Below are positions 1 to 8,515 of a stretch of 64,000 nt of DNA, piece after piece. The position numbers and the translations under genes are program-made. Under the pieces are notes generated by a model. The model did not search any database. It worked only from the letters and a program-made list of their open reading frames with translations, and was not told where the DNA came from. Source of the stretch: Bacteroides faecichinchillae JCM 17102 (lineage in GTDB: Bacteria > Bacteroidota > Bacteroidia > Bacteroidales > Bacteroidaceae); the NCBI RefSeq assembly GCF_000614145.1, contig NZ_BAKK01000009.1, forward strand, positions 62,001 to 126,000, written 5' to 3'. Each line of letters begins with the position of its first letter. Within the stretch, counting starts at the first letter, position 1.

Positions 1-241
1 ACGGGAAAGGAAACCGACTACTCCCAAAGAAAGTAAACCAAGGAATGAGGTAAAAAGGGAGAATAAGACTTTGATAAATGCAGAGAAAACTCCGGAATCT
101 GCTTCGATTTTAGCTGTAGATTTGATAGTGGGACAACCATGTCCCTTGTGTGGTAAAGGCACAATTATTAAAGGAAAAACAGCTTATGGCTGTTCGGAAT
201 GGAGAAGTGGATGTACTTACCGCAAGGCTTTTGAGTCATAA
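1..241 (+). CDS. topB: DNA topoisomerase III, C-terminal end (partial)
   Basis: The reading frame is open from base 2 to a TAA at 239-241 and enters from outside the window. The last 40 residues form a zinc-ribbon of the kind found at the C terminus of type IA topoisomerases: CPLCGKG, then about 13 residues, then CSEWRSGC followed by TYRKAF. Before it lies a charged Lys/Glu/Pro-rich linker. Bacteroides topoisomerase III proteins, which decatenate and relax DNA, commonly carry such a C-terminal module. The catalytic domains are outside the window, so the name rests on the tail only. Confidence 0.7.
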   Translation, partial: RERKPTTPKESKPRNEVKRENKTLINAEKTPESASILAVDLIVGQPCPLCGKGTIIKGKTAYGCSEWRSGCTYRKAFES

Positions 242-315
242 TCTTGTGATTGAGATGTGACAATGGCGAATCTTTCTCCTATATACTAATTGTTTTGAGA
301 ATGTAGTTATTGGTT

Positions 316-338
316 GTCTGGTAATACCATTACCAGAC
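316..338. repeat. Perfect 10-bp inverted repeat with 3-nt loop
   Basis: GTCTGGTAAT and ATTACCAGAC are separated by ACC. The hairpin lies about 75 bases after the topB stop and at the truncated 3' edge of the FGE-like pseudogene. No T-run follows on the plus strand, so it is not a classical intrinsic terminator, although it could still end transcripts or protect their 3' ends. Confidence 0.5.
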
Positions 339-1025
339 GCAATCCGTAATTGATATCCCACCGAGGTGGATTGAAGCCATATCATAAAGTCTTAATTCAT
401 TTGGCTTCTTTTTGCCCACACTTTGAGATACATAAGTATTTTCATTTCTAATTCTAATTCTGTACCAGGCTACTTCTGCCGGATTGTTGCTGCCGGCATA
501 AATATAGTTTTTAGTGTTTACTCCTCCACGTGCTGCGTATTCCCATTCTGCTTCAAATGGTAATCGAAAAGGGAGTCCGCTCAACGTGGAAGGTTGTTTG
601 GTGAATTACTCAGTATCAAACTAACAGATCTGATCTACTGGATGATCGCGTCTGTGCAGATTGGATGGATTCTTTCCTATAATAATATTCGTCTTGTGTT
701 ACTTCGTAACGGTTTATAAAGAAAGAATTAACAGTTACGGGAAAGGCATTGTTTTCTCCCATGTTCGTTGTTCCACCTTGCTATATAGGCCATGTTTCAT
801 AATATAATAGTGTATCACTTCCTTTTGTTCTTAATTCACAGTAGGTGACCAGTTTAGCGCATTTTCTAGTATTGAAGGAATAGTATCAATGATAATTCGG
901 TCACGTTGGTATCTATCGTAAAAGCGATCCCATACAGGTTGTTCTTGTGCGGTGCTTGTTAATAATGTTGTTTCCAATAATAGGAAAAATATCGTTAGAA
1001 TTTGTTTCCTATATTTCTTTTCCAT
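330..1025 (-). pseudogene. Decayed formylglycine-generating-enzyme-like (FGE-sulfatase/SUMF1 family) lipoprotein or exported protein
   Basis: Three pieces of one ancestral gene can be read on the minus strand in different frames. The first (1025 to 834) starts with a signal peptide and reads IPSILENALNWSPTVN before a stop. The second (about 780 to 620) reads QGGTTNMGENN, then PVTVNSFFINRYEVTQD, the typical FGE-family N-terminal signature. The third (584 to 330) reads LPFEAEWEYAARGG and LRLYDMA, matching the family core (LPTEAEWEYAARGG, LGLYDMSGNVWEW). Several stops and frame changes separate the pieces, and the C-terminal catalytic half is gone. FGE-family proteins convert Cys to formylglycine in sulfatases or act as related exported proteins. 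This copy cannot be functional. Confidence 0.75.
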
Positions 1026-1240
1026 AAGAGTTTTATATCTAGTATTGTATATTAGACAAGAAGCGATGAGAATAACTGCAAAATTAGTTCTTAAAGTAAT
1101 TTAATCTGCTTTTTTGAGTTTTTATTCCATTTATGGTCAAACTTCCTTTTTTTCTTTAAATTAGTCTAACTTTTCGGCATTAATCATTGTATAATTGTTC
1201 TCGTACAATAAGAATGTCAATAATTTAAATAGATGAGAAT

Positions 1241-2299
1241 ATGAAAAAGAAGTTGGTAGGAGTGGCTCTGTTATTAGTTGCTGTCTCTTTATGGAGTGTG
1301 CAGCCTGTAGGTGCTTGTACTCGAGCAGTCTATATTGGTCCTGACCAAATGGTAATAACTGGTCGTACTATGGATTGGAAAGAGGATATTATGTCTAATA
1401 TCTATGTGTTTCCGCGTGGAATGAAAAGGGCAGGGCATAATGAAGAGAAAACAGTGAACTGGACTTCTAAATATGGAAGTGTGATTGCGACTGGTTATGA
1501 TATCGGTACTTGTGATGGTATGAATGAAAAAGGTCTGGTAGCCAGTCTTCTTTTTCTGCCGGAATCTGTTTATTCGCTTCCGGGAGATACACGTCCGGCA
1601 ATGGGAATCAGTATCTGGACTCAATATGTGCTAGATAATTTTGCATCAGTGCGTGAAGCTGTAGATGAATTGAAAAAAGAAACTTTTCGGATTGACGCTC
1701 CCCGTATGCCGAATAACGGACCGGAGTCTACTTTACATCTTGCTATTACGGATGATAGCGGTAATACGGCAATTTTGGAATATCTGGACGGTAAGCTGAA
1801 TATTCATGAAGGAAAAGAATATCAGGTAATGACAAACTCTCCACGTTATGAAGACCAGTTGGCTATTAACGATTATTGGAAAGAAATAGGAGGGATACAA
1901 ATGCTTCCGGGGACAAATCGTTCAAGTGACCGCTTTGTTCGTGCTTCTTTCTATATTCATACAATTCCTCAGACTTCGGACGAGAAGATTGCAGTTCCCA
2001 GTGTATTGAGTGTGATGCGTAATGTATCGGTTCCCTTTGGTATTAATACTCCGGATAAACCGTATATCTCTTCTACTCGTTGGCGTACCGTTTCTGATCA
2101 GAAGAATAAAGTATATTATTTTGAGTCTACTTTAACTCCAAATCTATTTTGGTTGGATTTAAAGAAAATAGATTTTAGCCCGAAAGCAGGTGTGAAGAAA
2201 TTAGCGTTAACCCATGGTGAGATCTATGCAGGAGATGCTGTGAAAGATTTGAAGGATAGTAATCCGTTTACCTTCCTTTTTCAAACTCCCGTAATGTAA
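1241..2299 (+). CDS. bsh: Choloylglycine hydrolase family protein, probable bile salt hydrolase
   Basis: This 352-residue exported Ntn-hydrolase would cleave the amide bond of taurine- or glycine-conjugated bile acids, or related linear amides such as penicillin V. A signal peptide ends at VGA, directly before Cys26, which becomes the N-terminal nucleophile. Counting Cys26 as 1, Arg17 and Asp20 of the family are present in GRTMDW (residues 41-46). Further conserved elements are the MTNSP segment near residue 200 and SSDRFVRA near residue 225. Length and architecture fit the Gram-negative BSH/PVA cluster, to which the B. thetaiotaomicron enzyme belongs. The gene stands alone and is followed by a bidirectional hairpin terminator. 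Family membership is near certain; bile salt rather than penicillin preference is inferred from genus and length. Confidence 0.9.
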   Translation: MKKKLVGVALLLVAVSLWSVQPVGACTRAVYIGPDQMVITGRTMDWKEDIMSNIYVFPRGMKRAGHNEEKTVNWTSKYGSVIATGYDIGTCDGMNEKGLVASLLFLPESVYSLPGDTRPAMGISIWTQYVLDNFASVREAVDELKKETFRIDAPRMPNNGPESTLHLAITDDSGNTAILEYLDGKLNIHEGKEYQVMTNSPRYEDQLAINDYWKEIGGIQMLPGTNRSSDRFVRASFYIHTIPQTSDEKIAVPSVLSVMRNVSVPFGINTPDKPYISSTRWRTVSDQKNKVYYFESTLTPNLFWLDLKKIDFSPKAGVKKLALTHGEIYAGDAVKDLKDSNPFTFLFQTPVM

Positions 2300-2329
2300 A
2301 TGTTGATTGGATGATGGGTTATTATAAAA

Positions 2330-2375
2330 TAAAACGGTGGATAGACTGCGAGATGCAAGTTAATCCACCGTTTTA
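2330..2375. terminator. Bidirectional intrinsic terminator between bsh and the M20 peptidase
   Basis: AAAACGGTGGAT (2331-2342) and ATCCACCGTTTT (2363-2374) form a perfect 12-bp stem, extended by one more T-A pair, with a 20-nt loop. The A/T ends supply a U-run in both directions. It lies between the convergent genes at 2299 and 2409. Confidence 0.8.
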
Positions 2376-2408
2376 ATTATGATGATCATTTATATTTCAG
2401 TTATCCCA

Positions 2409-3767
2409 TTACGCATATTCCAAATGGAAGTTGATAACTGCTTCTATTCCCTTTCTGAAAATATCCAATGAGAAATTTTCATTAGGCGAATGAATCGCAT
2501 CCGATTCAAGTCCAAAGCCCATTAATATAGTTTTGATTCCTAAAACCTGCTCGAACGTTGAAATGATAGGAATACTTCCACCACGTCGTACAGCTAACGG
2601 CTTTTTACCAAATGCTATCTCGAATCCTTTTTCTGCTGCTTGATAAGCAGGAAGTGAAATAGGACAAACATATCCTTGTCCTCCATGCATCGGAGTTACC
2701 TTTACTTGTACAGTGTCAGGAGCTATACCAAGAATGTAGTCAGCAAATAATTGAGAAATCTTATGATGATCCTGATGCGGAACCAGACGACAAGAAACCT
2801 TGGCAAAAGCTTTTGAAGGGAGAACTGTTTTAGAACCTTCTCCTGTATATCCACCCCAGATACCACAAACATCAAATGAAGGTCGGCAACTATTACGTTC
2901 CAGTGTACTATATCCTTTTTCTCCAAAAAGAGCCTTTACTCCGATTGCCTTTTTATATTTTTCTTCGTCAAAAGGAATATGTGCAATCATTTCTCTTTCC
3001 GCTTGTGGCACTTCTTCCACATCGTCATAAAAACCGGGAACTGTAATTCTTCCATTCACATCCGTTACTTGGCTGATCATTTCACAAAGTACATTTATCG
3101 GATTAGCGACTGCACCGCCAAAATGACCGGAATGCAAGTCCCGATTCGGTCCGGTCACTTCAATTTCCCAATAAGCTAATCCGCGAAGTCCTGTTGTTAA
3201 TGACGGAAGTTCCACACCTAGCATACTAGTGTCCGATACCAGAATTACATCCGCTTTCAATAACTCTTTATGCTCTTCGCAAAAAGCCTCCAGGCTGGGG
3301 GAACCAATCTCTTCTTCTCCTTCGAAGATAAATTTTACATTATTCTTTAATAACTCATTCTTAACCAGATACTCAAAAGCTTTTACCTGAATAAAAGATT
3401 GCCCTTTATCGTCGTCTGCACCTCGTGCCCAAATATATCCATTCCGAATTTCTGGTTCGAAAGGTTGGCTTTTCCAAAGTTCCAACGGTTCAGCAGGCAT
3501 TACGTCATAATGAGCATATATCAATACGGTTTTAGCGTTTGGATCTACAATTTTCTGACCGAATACAATTGGATTTCCTTTCGAAGGCATTACAAGTGCT
3601 TCGTCGGCTCCGGCTTCCAAAAGAAGTTGTGCCCATCGTTCAGCACATGCAAGCATATCATCATGATGTTCCGGCAAAGCACTGATACTTGGGATACGGA
3701 TGAGGCTGAACAAGTCCTCCATCATTTTCGGTTCGTTTGCAGTTATATATTTCTGAATATCGTTCAT
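2409..3767 (-). CDS. M20 family metallo-dipeptidase
   Basis: This 452-residue cytosolic zinc dipeptidase/deacylase belongs to the M20 family (CNDP/PepV-like branch). The metal site is visible in order: AHYDVMP with the first His and Asp, GADDDKGQ with the bridging Asp, EGEEEIGSPS with the catalytic Glu pair, SDTS, and the C-terminal DAIHSPNE His. The insert between the catalytic halves has the DLHSGHFGG motif of the dimerisation (lid) domain. There is no signal peptide, so it probably acts on imported or recycled dipeptides. Its ATG overlaps the stop codon of aroC by one base (TAATG), so the two genes are co-transcribed and probably translationally coupled. The exact substrate cannot be read from the sequence. 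Confidence 0.9.
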   Translation of the reverse strand: MNDIQKYITANEPKMMEDLFSLIRIPSISALPEHHDDMLACAERWAQLLLEAGADEALVMPSKGNPIVFGQKIVDPNAKTVLIYAHYDVMPAEPLELWKSQPFEPEIRNGYIWARGADDDKGQSFIQVKAFEYLVKNELLKNNVKFIFEGEEEIGSPSLEAFCEEHKELLKADVILVSDTSMLGVELPSLTTGLRGLAYWEIEVTGPNRDLHSGHFGGAVANPINVLCEMISQVTDVNGRITVPGFYDDVEEVPQAEREMIAHIPFDEEKYKKAIGVKALFGEKGYSTLERNSCRPSFDVCGIWGGYTGEGSKTVLPSKAFAKVSCRLVPHQDHHKISQLFADYILGIAPDTVQVKVTPMHGGQGYVCPISLPAYQAAEKGFEIAFGKKPLAVRRGGSIPIISTFEQVLGIKTILMGFGLESDAIHSPNENFSLDIFRKGIEAVINFHLEYA

Positions 3768-4843
3768 TATAATTGCGTTGTTTTATCTAACAAATAGTAA
3801 TCGAGTATGGTCATGGCAGCCATTGCTTCCACGATAGGCACGGCACGTGGTAACACACAGGCATCATGGCGTCCGCGAGCTTTCAAGGTAGTATCAATAC
3901 CATCTATATTAACAGTTTCCTGCTCCATGAGCAAGGTTGCAATCGGCTTGAATACCACACGAAAATAAATATCCTGTCCGTTACTGATACCTCCCTGTAT
4001 ACCTCCGGAGTGATTGGTATGTGTTTCAATTCGTCCGTTGTTATTGAAGAAAACATCGTTCTGTTCGGAGCCTCTCATCTTCAATCCTTTAAATCCTTCA
4101 CCATATTCGAAGGCTTTAGCGGCATTGATACTAAGCATTGCATTACCTAGTGCAGCGTGCAGTTTACCGAAAACCGGTTGTCCTAATCCGATGGGACATC
4201 CTTTGATAACACAAGTGATTGTACCACCGATCGTATCGCCTTCTCCTTTTACCTTATATATAAGGTCTGCCATTTCCTTTGCTTTTTCCGGATCGGGACA
4301 GCGTACGTCATTTGTCTCAATCAAATCAAGATCATAGTCCGAGTAGTTATCTTCCAGCTTAATGGCTCCTACTTGTGAAGTATAAGCAGTGATATCGATA
4401 CCTAACTGGCGAAGTGCTAACTTTGCCAATGCACCGGCTACAACGCGCGAAATCGTTTCGCGTGCCGAAGAACGTCCACCGCCACGATGGTCACGAATAC
4501 CATATTTCACATTATAAGTATAATCGGCGTGTGAAGGACGATATACGTTTTTCAGGTTATTATAGTCATTGGAGTGTTGGTTTTCATTCCATACAATGAA
4601 TCCGATAGGACAACCGGTAGATTTTCCTTCGAAAATACCTGATAGAAATTCTACTTTATCCGCTTCTTTGCGCGGTGTGGTAAGAATGGATTGTCCCGGA
4701 CGGCGCCGGTTTAGCTCTTGTTGCACGAATTCTTCATCAATGGAGATTCCTGAGGGAAATCCGTCGATAACTCCTCCTACTCCTTTCCCATGAGACTCAC
4801 CAAAACTTGTGAGTCGAAAGATATTGCCAAATGAATTAAACAT
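3767..4843 (-). CDS. aroC: Chorismate synthase
   Basis: This 358-residue enzyme converts 5-enolpyruvylshikimate-3-phosphate to chorismate, the last step of the shikimate pathway, using reduced FMN. It starts [19 protein letters not shown], which includes the family signature with its invariant His. [27 protein letters not shown] and the [11 protein letters not shown] loop follow in the expected order. Length is typical. It is the first gene of a two-gene minus-strand operon with the M20 peptidase. A TATATTTG -7-like element (4873-4880, minus strand) lies 30 bases upstream, without an obvious -33 partner. Confidence 0.97.
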   Translation of the reverse strand: MFNSFGNIFRLTSFGESHGKGVGGVIDGFPSGISIDEEFVQQELNRRRPGQSILTTPRKEADKVEFLSGIFEGKSTGCPIGFIVWNENQHSNDYNNLKNVYRPSHADYTYNVKYGIRDHRGGGRSSARETISRVVAGALAKLALRQLGIDITAYTSQVGAIKLEDNYSDYDLDLIETNDVRCPDPEKAKEMADLIYKVKGEGDTIGGTITCVIKGCPIGLGQPVFGKLHAALGNAMLSINAAKAFEYGEGFKGLKMRGSEQNDVFFNNNGRIETHTNHSGGIQGGISNGQDIYFRVVFKPIATLLMEQETVNIDGIDTTLKARGRHDACVLPRAVPIVEAMAAMTILDYYLLDKTTQL

Positions 4844-5002
4844 AGTTGTGGCTTATTTAAAATTACTCTATGCAAATATAACAAAGTTTTTGATAAGAAG
4901 GTTGTGATTTCGAAATATCTTCAGAAATAGAGGCTTTTTGAACCTTTTCTTCCTTTTTTAGTTTATAAGTGATGACTTTTTTAATAACTAAACCCGAAAT
5001 GT

Positions 5003-6283
5003 ATGAAAAAGAATCTATTGTATTTATGTGCATTGGTCTGTTTTGTCAGCCTCTTTGTGGCATGTAGTAATGATGATGATAACGGAAAGAAAGAAGAGAC
5101 GCCTACAGTGACCGCTCCTGCTGTCGTAGGAACTTATCGTGGAAATTTGGATATTGTTATGATACCGAATGGCTCGGATCAGGAAACTATTATCGCTGAC
5201 GGTCTGACGAAGAATATTACAATCTCTCAGGTCAGTGATACGGAAGTAAAGATGGAATTGAAAGAATTCGAATTGTTTCTCAATGGCACGATATTGAAAC
5301 TTGGGGATATTGTTGTTGATAAGTGTGTTGTCAAAAAAGACGGAACTTCCTATAACTTTACGGGGCAGCAGAACTTGACTTTTCAGGGAGCAGGTGCTGC
5401 ATTGGGTAGTTGTGCTACTAGTGTAGAGGGTGATGTGGAAGGCGGAGATATCGATATGGATATTCTCGTTAAAGTACCAACGTTGGGGCAGACGGTGAAA
5501 GTCTCCTTTGATGGAGTAAAACTTGTAACCGATACGGGCACTTATTATGACTTTGAAACTTGGGTTCCCGGTGTGGAAGGACAAGAACCGGACATGACTT
5601 TTTATGAACCGACCGGATGGAGTTCTAGTAATACAGGTGCTCAATTACTAAAAGGAATGGGATATGTGGATAAATATGTAGTGACGCAAACGAGTGATGC
5701 ACATTGGGGAAAATCTGCTGCAAAAATTGAAACCTTGGATTCTAAAGGAAAGGATGCGGGATTTGCTAAGATCCCGAAAGTTACTACCGGTTCATTGTTT
5801 TTGGGAGCTTTTAAAACTAGCTTCCCAAACACACTTGAAAGTACTAAGTTTGGTATTGAATTTGGTAAAAAGCCGCTTTCACTAAAGGGATATTATAAGT
5901 ATGCCCCGGGTGAAGATTATTATGTTTGTCAATCTGTCGAAACTTGTGATGTGGCAACAGTAGACGTTGCCCAAACCGATGCATTCTCTATCAAAGCTGT
6001 ATTATATACTACCGATGAGTACAAAGCTGATTACTCCGACTGTCTGACGGGAGTCGATATTTATACCTCAGATAGAGTGGTGGCAACAGCCTCTTTGGAA
6101 GGAGGAGCACAATCTGATTGGACCTTCTTTGATATTACTTTAAATTATACCAAGCCTTATGATACCCATCAGAAATACCGTTTTGCTATTATCTGTTCGT
6201 CCAGCAAAGAAGGGGATAAGTTTTGTGGAGCTCCGGGCAGTGTACTAATAGTGGATGATTTTGAATTGATATCAGCAGAGTAA
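5003..6283 (+). CDS. Exported lipoprotein with N-terminal calycin-like barrel and C-terminal PCMD domain
   Basis: This 426-residue lipoprotein has a signal peptide with lipobox FVAC (Cys21) followed by Ser-Asn-Asp-Asp-Asp, typical of surface lipoproteins in Bacteroides. Residues of about 40-190 look like a calycin-like beta-barrel domain (VVGTYRGNLDIVM...). The C-terminal half (about 195-426) resembles the putative carbohydrate metabolism domain family (PCMD, PF13201), with GAQLLKGMG, SAAKIET, TGSLFLGAF, LKGYYKY, SSKEGDKFCGAPGS and VDDFELI. A second PCMD lipoprotein and a small barrel are encoded convergently just downstream. The substrate is unknown. Start chosen at the only ATG that precedes a signal peptide. 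Confidence 0.75.
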   Translation: MKKNLLYLCALVCFVSLFVACSNDDDNGKKEETPTVTAPAVVGTYRGNLDIVMIPNGSDQETIIADGLTKNITISQVSDTEVKMELKEFELFLNGTILKLGDIVVDKCVVKKDGTSYNFTGQQNLTFQGAGAALGSCATSVEGDVEGGDIDMDILVKVPTLGQTVKVSFDGVKLVTDTGTYYDFETWVPGVEGQEPDMTFYEPTGWSSSNTGAQLLKGMGYVDKYVVTQTSDAHWGKSAAKIETLDSKGKDAGFAKIPKVTTGSLFLGAFKTSFPNTLESTKFGIEFGKKPLSLKGYYKYAPGEDYYVCQSVETCDVATVDVAQTDAFSIKAVLYTTDEYKADYSDCLTGVDIYTSDRVVATASLEGGAQSDWTFFDITLNYTKPYDTHQKYRFAIICSSSKEGDKFCGAPGSVLIVDDFELISAE

Positions 6284-6360
6284 ATATAGCTCTGTTGGAA
6301 AGTCTTTTAATGATTTGTATTTAAGGATATAGACAACTAAATATAGGAATAATATTGTTG

Positions 6361-6453
6361 TATGAGTGCCAGTGGGTTGGCATAGTTGTGCCACCATATT
6401 GGAACGATTGTGTCACCTTATTGGCACAACTGTGCCAATAAGGTGACACAATC
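6361..6453. terminator. Very long hairpin (22-bp perfect stem) preceded by a degenerate copy of the same unit
   Basis: Bases 6406-6427 and 6432-6453 are perfect reverse complements with a 4-nt loop (AACT). A diverged copy of the left arm, about 17 of 22 bases identical, lies directly upstream at about 6384-6405, and a further TTGGCA remnant lies at about 6377. The element sits between convergent genes ending at 6283 and 6478, so it may terminate both. The near-tandem copies suggest a palindromic intergenic repeat rather than a simple terminator. Confidence 0.65.
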
Positions 6454-6477
6454 TGTTCAAAAGTAAGAGAAAGAATC

Positions 6478-7263
6478 TTAGAATGCGTATCCGAATCCTA
6501 TGTTTAAATAGATAGGATACATGGCAAATGTAATCGTGTGGAAATCGCTTTTAAAGATGTTATTCAATCCCCATGTGAGGTCTGCATAGATATTGAGATG
6601 TTTGAATGCTCTCCATCCTGCACCGAACTGCAATCCCCATTGGAAATGTCTTAAGTCATTTGAAAAATCATAAGTTGCGATTTTTCCGTTATTAAATTCC
6701 ACTTTGTCTCCTGTTGGGTTTCCTTCACGAAGATACCCCTCATATACGTGTCCGGAAAACTCTCTAGAAAGTAGATAGGAGAAATAAGTACCTCCCTTTA
6801 TATTCCAGCGGTTATTTATTTTGTAGGTAGCCATCAGTGGAATAGTCAGACCAGAAGTATTAACTTTCGTTTTTACTCCACCTGTCCATGCTCCACTTAT
6901 TCTTTCGCCACCTTGTCCCAGAATCTCCATACTGTAATTTTTTACAGTAGCTTGTGTGATCATGGATTTATTTTCGAGTCGAAGTCCGGCAATGATTCCA
7001 AACTTGTTTTGAAGAGCGAACCATTTGGTTACTTCTCCTCCGATACTGATAGCAAGAGTAGGTTTGTAACTATCAATAGATCGAATTTCTGCCGGAAGCG
7101 GAAGTGGAGCTGTACCACCAATACTAAAACCTGCTTTTATTTCGTATTCTAATCCATGCAGGGCAGAACGAATAAGCGTTTCATTTCTATCTACTTGAGA
7201 GTAGGTGGGTAAAGCAACTCCTGCGGCAATCAGCAGACTTACTATATAGGGATAAATTTTCAT
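6478..7263 (-). CDS. Outer-membrane beta-barrel protein (PorT/OmpA-barrel-like)
   Basis: This 261-residue protein has a signal peptide cleaved near TYSQ (residue 22). It then alternates short amphipathic strands (ISIGGEVTKWFALQNKFGIIAGLRLENK, NIKGGTYFSYLL) and ends in NIGFGYAF, an aromatic C-terminal strand typical of outer-membrane barrels. It fits the Bacteroidetes outer membrane beta-barrel families of about 200-260 residues. It lies 34 bases downstream of the PCMD lipoprotein gene at 7298-8383 on the same strand, so the two probably form an operon. No ligand can be inferred. Confidence 0.7.
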   Translation of the reverse strand: MKIYPYIVSLLIAAGVALPTYSQVDRNETLIRSALHGLEYEIKAGFSIGGTAPLPLPAEIRSIDSYKPTLAISIGGEVTKWFALQNKFGIIAGLRLENKSMITQATVKNYSMEILGQGGERISGAWTGGVKTKVNTSGLTIPLMATYKINNRWNIKGGTYFSYLLSREFSGHVYEGYLREGNPTGDKVEFNNGKIATYDFSNDLRHFQWGLQFGAGWRAFKHLNIYADLTWGLNNIFKSDFHTITFAMYPIYLNIGFGYAF

Positions 7264-7297
7264 AATTCTATTGTTAGAATGAGTATTCTTTTTGCTG

Positions 7298-8383
7298 TTA
7301 ATTCTCCAAATGATAAATCAGTTCAGCTTCATCAATTTGTAGGTTGCTGCCGACTGCTCCATTGAAATGATCTCCTTCAAGGCTGGAAGAGAAGACAATA
7401 GATATGTTATATTTTCCTTCTTGGAGCTTTTTTTTGTCTATAAACTTTCCAGGAAGGGTAGTGAACGGAAGTTTGAAATAAGTCCATTCGTTAGTTTCCT
7501 TAGCGTCATTGATGCGCGCCATTGATACCAGATTCGGACTTGTGAACGCATTGGTTCCGTCAAGAGTGGAAACTGTTTCACTGGTCTCATACATGATGGC
7601 ATATATATCACATATATCTCGTTTGCCATTGACTGGCTTCCCACCTTCAGTAAATTGACTTCCGGCTTTATATTTATAATAACCTGCCAGATAAGTAGGA
7701 ACATGTCTGAAAGGAAGACCGAATTTAGTTGCTTTCAATGGATTGGTCATAGCGTTGTTTACGTCAAAAGAACCTATAAAGAGATTACCTGCTGCGATGG
7801 GCATTCCCACCATTTGTCCGAAAAATCCGGTGCTGCGGGTAACAAGCGATAAACATTTGCCTTCATAACCATCTGTTGTCTGGAAGGTTGGGTAGTCGTC
7901 GGCTGTTTTGGCAACTCCGGTCAAAGCATAGCCGGCATTTCCACTTGCCCATTGCATAATTACTTTCCCTGCTTCCCGCTCTACAAAAATGTAATATTTC
8001 TGTCCACCAAGTGTATCCTCAAAATTGTAGTTGGTTGCTAATTCCGTATCGATAACAGATACTGTATAAAGTTTCTTCCAAAAACCATCAGCAGCGGTTA
8101 CTGTGTATTTTTGTGGCGATTCGAAGTCGCGTTCTGTTCCTCCGACTGGGGTGATGCTTGCACCCGGTGTAAGAGTGAATTCTGGTGCAAGGGCTGATAG
8201 ATCAGTTCCCGGACCAACAAAGAGAATGATGGAATTATTATTTATGATAGGATTAGTCGTCATGATGACTCCTGGTAAACTGCAAGTTAATATATCAGCT
8301 TCTGCGTTTGGGGCCTCATTGCGGATACATGCAGTGGAGAGGATTATTGACAACGTATAGATAATTACGTGTTTTGCTCTCAT
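7298..8383 (-). CDS. PCMD-domain lipoprotein
   Basis: This 361-residue lipoprotein has lipobox STAC at Cys19. Residues of about 35-115 form an Ig-like/DUF4988-type N-terminal segment (FTLTPGASITPVGGTERDFESPQKYTVTA), which is common before PCMD domains. From about 120 onward the PCMD features seen in the 5003-6283 protein recur: NYNFEDT, GKCLSLVT, AAGNLFIGSF, ATKFGLPF, LAGYYKYKAG, SSSLEGDHFNGAVGSNLQIDEAEL. It is the first gene of a pair with the small barrel at 6478-7263. The family name refers to its occurrence in polysaccharide loci, but no enzymatic residues are recognisable. Binding or surface assembly is a guess. Confidence 0.72.
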   Translation of the reverse strand: MRAKHVIIYTLSIILSTACIRNEAPNAEADILTCSLPGVIMTTNPIINNNSIILFVGPGTDLSALAPEFTLTPGASITPVGGTERDFESPQKYTVTAADGFWKKLYTVSVIDTELATNYNFEDTLGGQKYYIFVEREAGKVIMQWASGNAGYALTGVAKTADDYPTFQTTDGYEGKCLSLVTRSTGFFGQMVGMPIAAGNLFIGSFDVNNAMTNPLKATKFGLPFRHVPTYLAGYYKYKAGSQFTEGGKPVNGKRDICDIYAIMYETSETVSTLDGTNAFTSPNLVSMARINDAKETNEWTYFKLPFTTLPGKFIDKKKLQEGKYNISIVFSSSLEGDHFNGAVGSNLQIDEAELIYHLEN

Positions 8384-8484
8384 TTTTTTATTAAATTTAC
8401 TTATACATATTATTACTTCAAGTGTTTTATAACAATATGATATTTTATTTGTTCAATATAAGATGATCAGTAGAAAAGTTTTCC

Positions 8485-8492
8485 TACTTTTG
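8485..8492 (+). promoter_or_regulatory. TACTTTTG -7 element, decides the start of the downstream gene
   Basis: TACTTTTG matches the Bacteroides sigma-ABfr -7 consensus TAnnTTTG. Transcription would start near 8498, so the in-frame GTG at 8492 cannot be the start codon and the ATG at 8516 is the better choice. No TTTG lies at the expected 19-21 base spacing upstream. Confidence 0.55.
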
Positions 8493-8515
8493 TGGGAACT
8501 AAATCTATGTTATTT

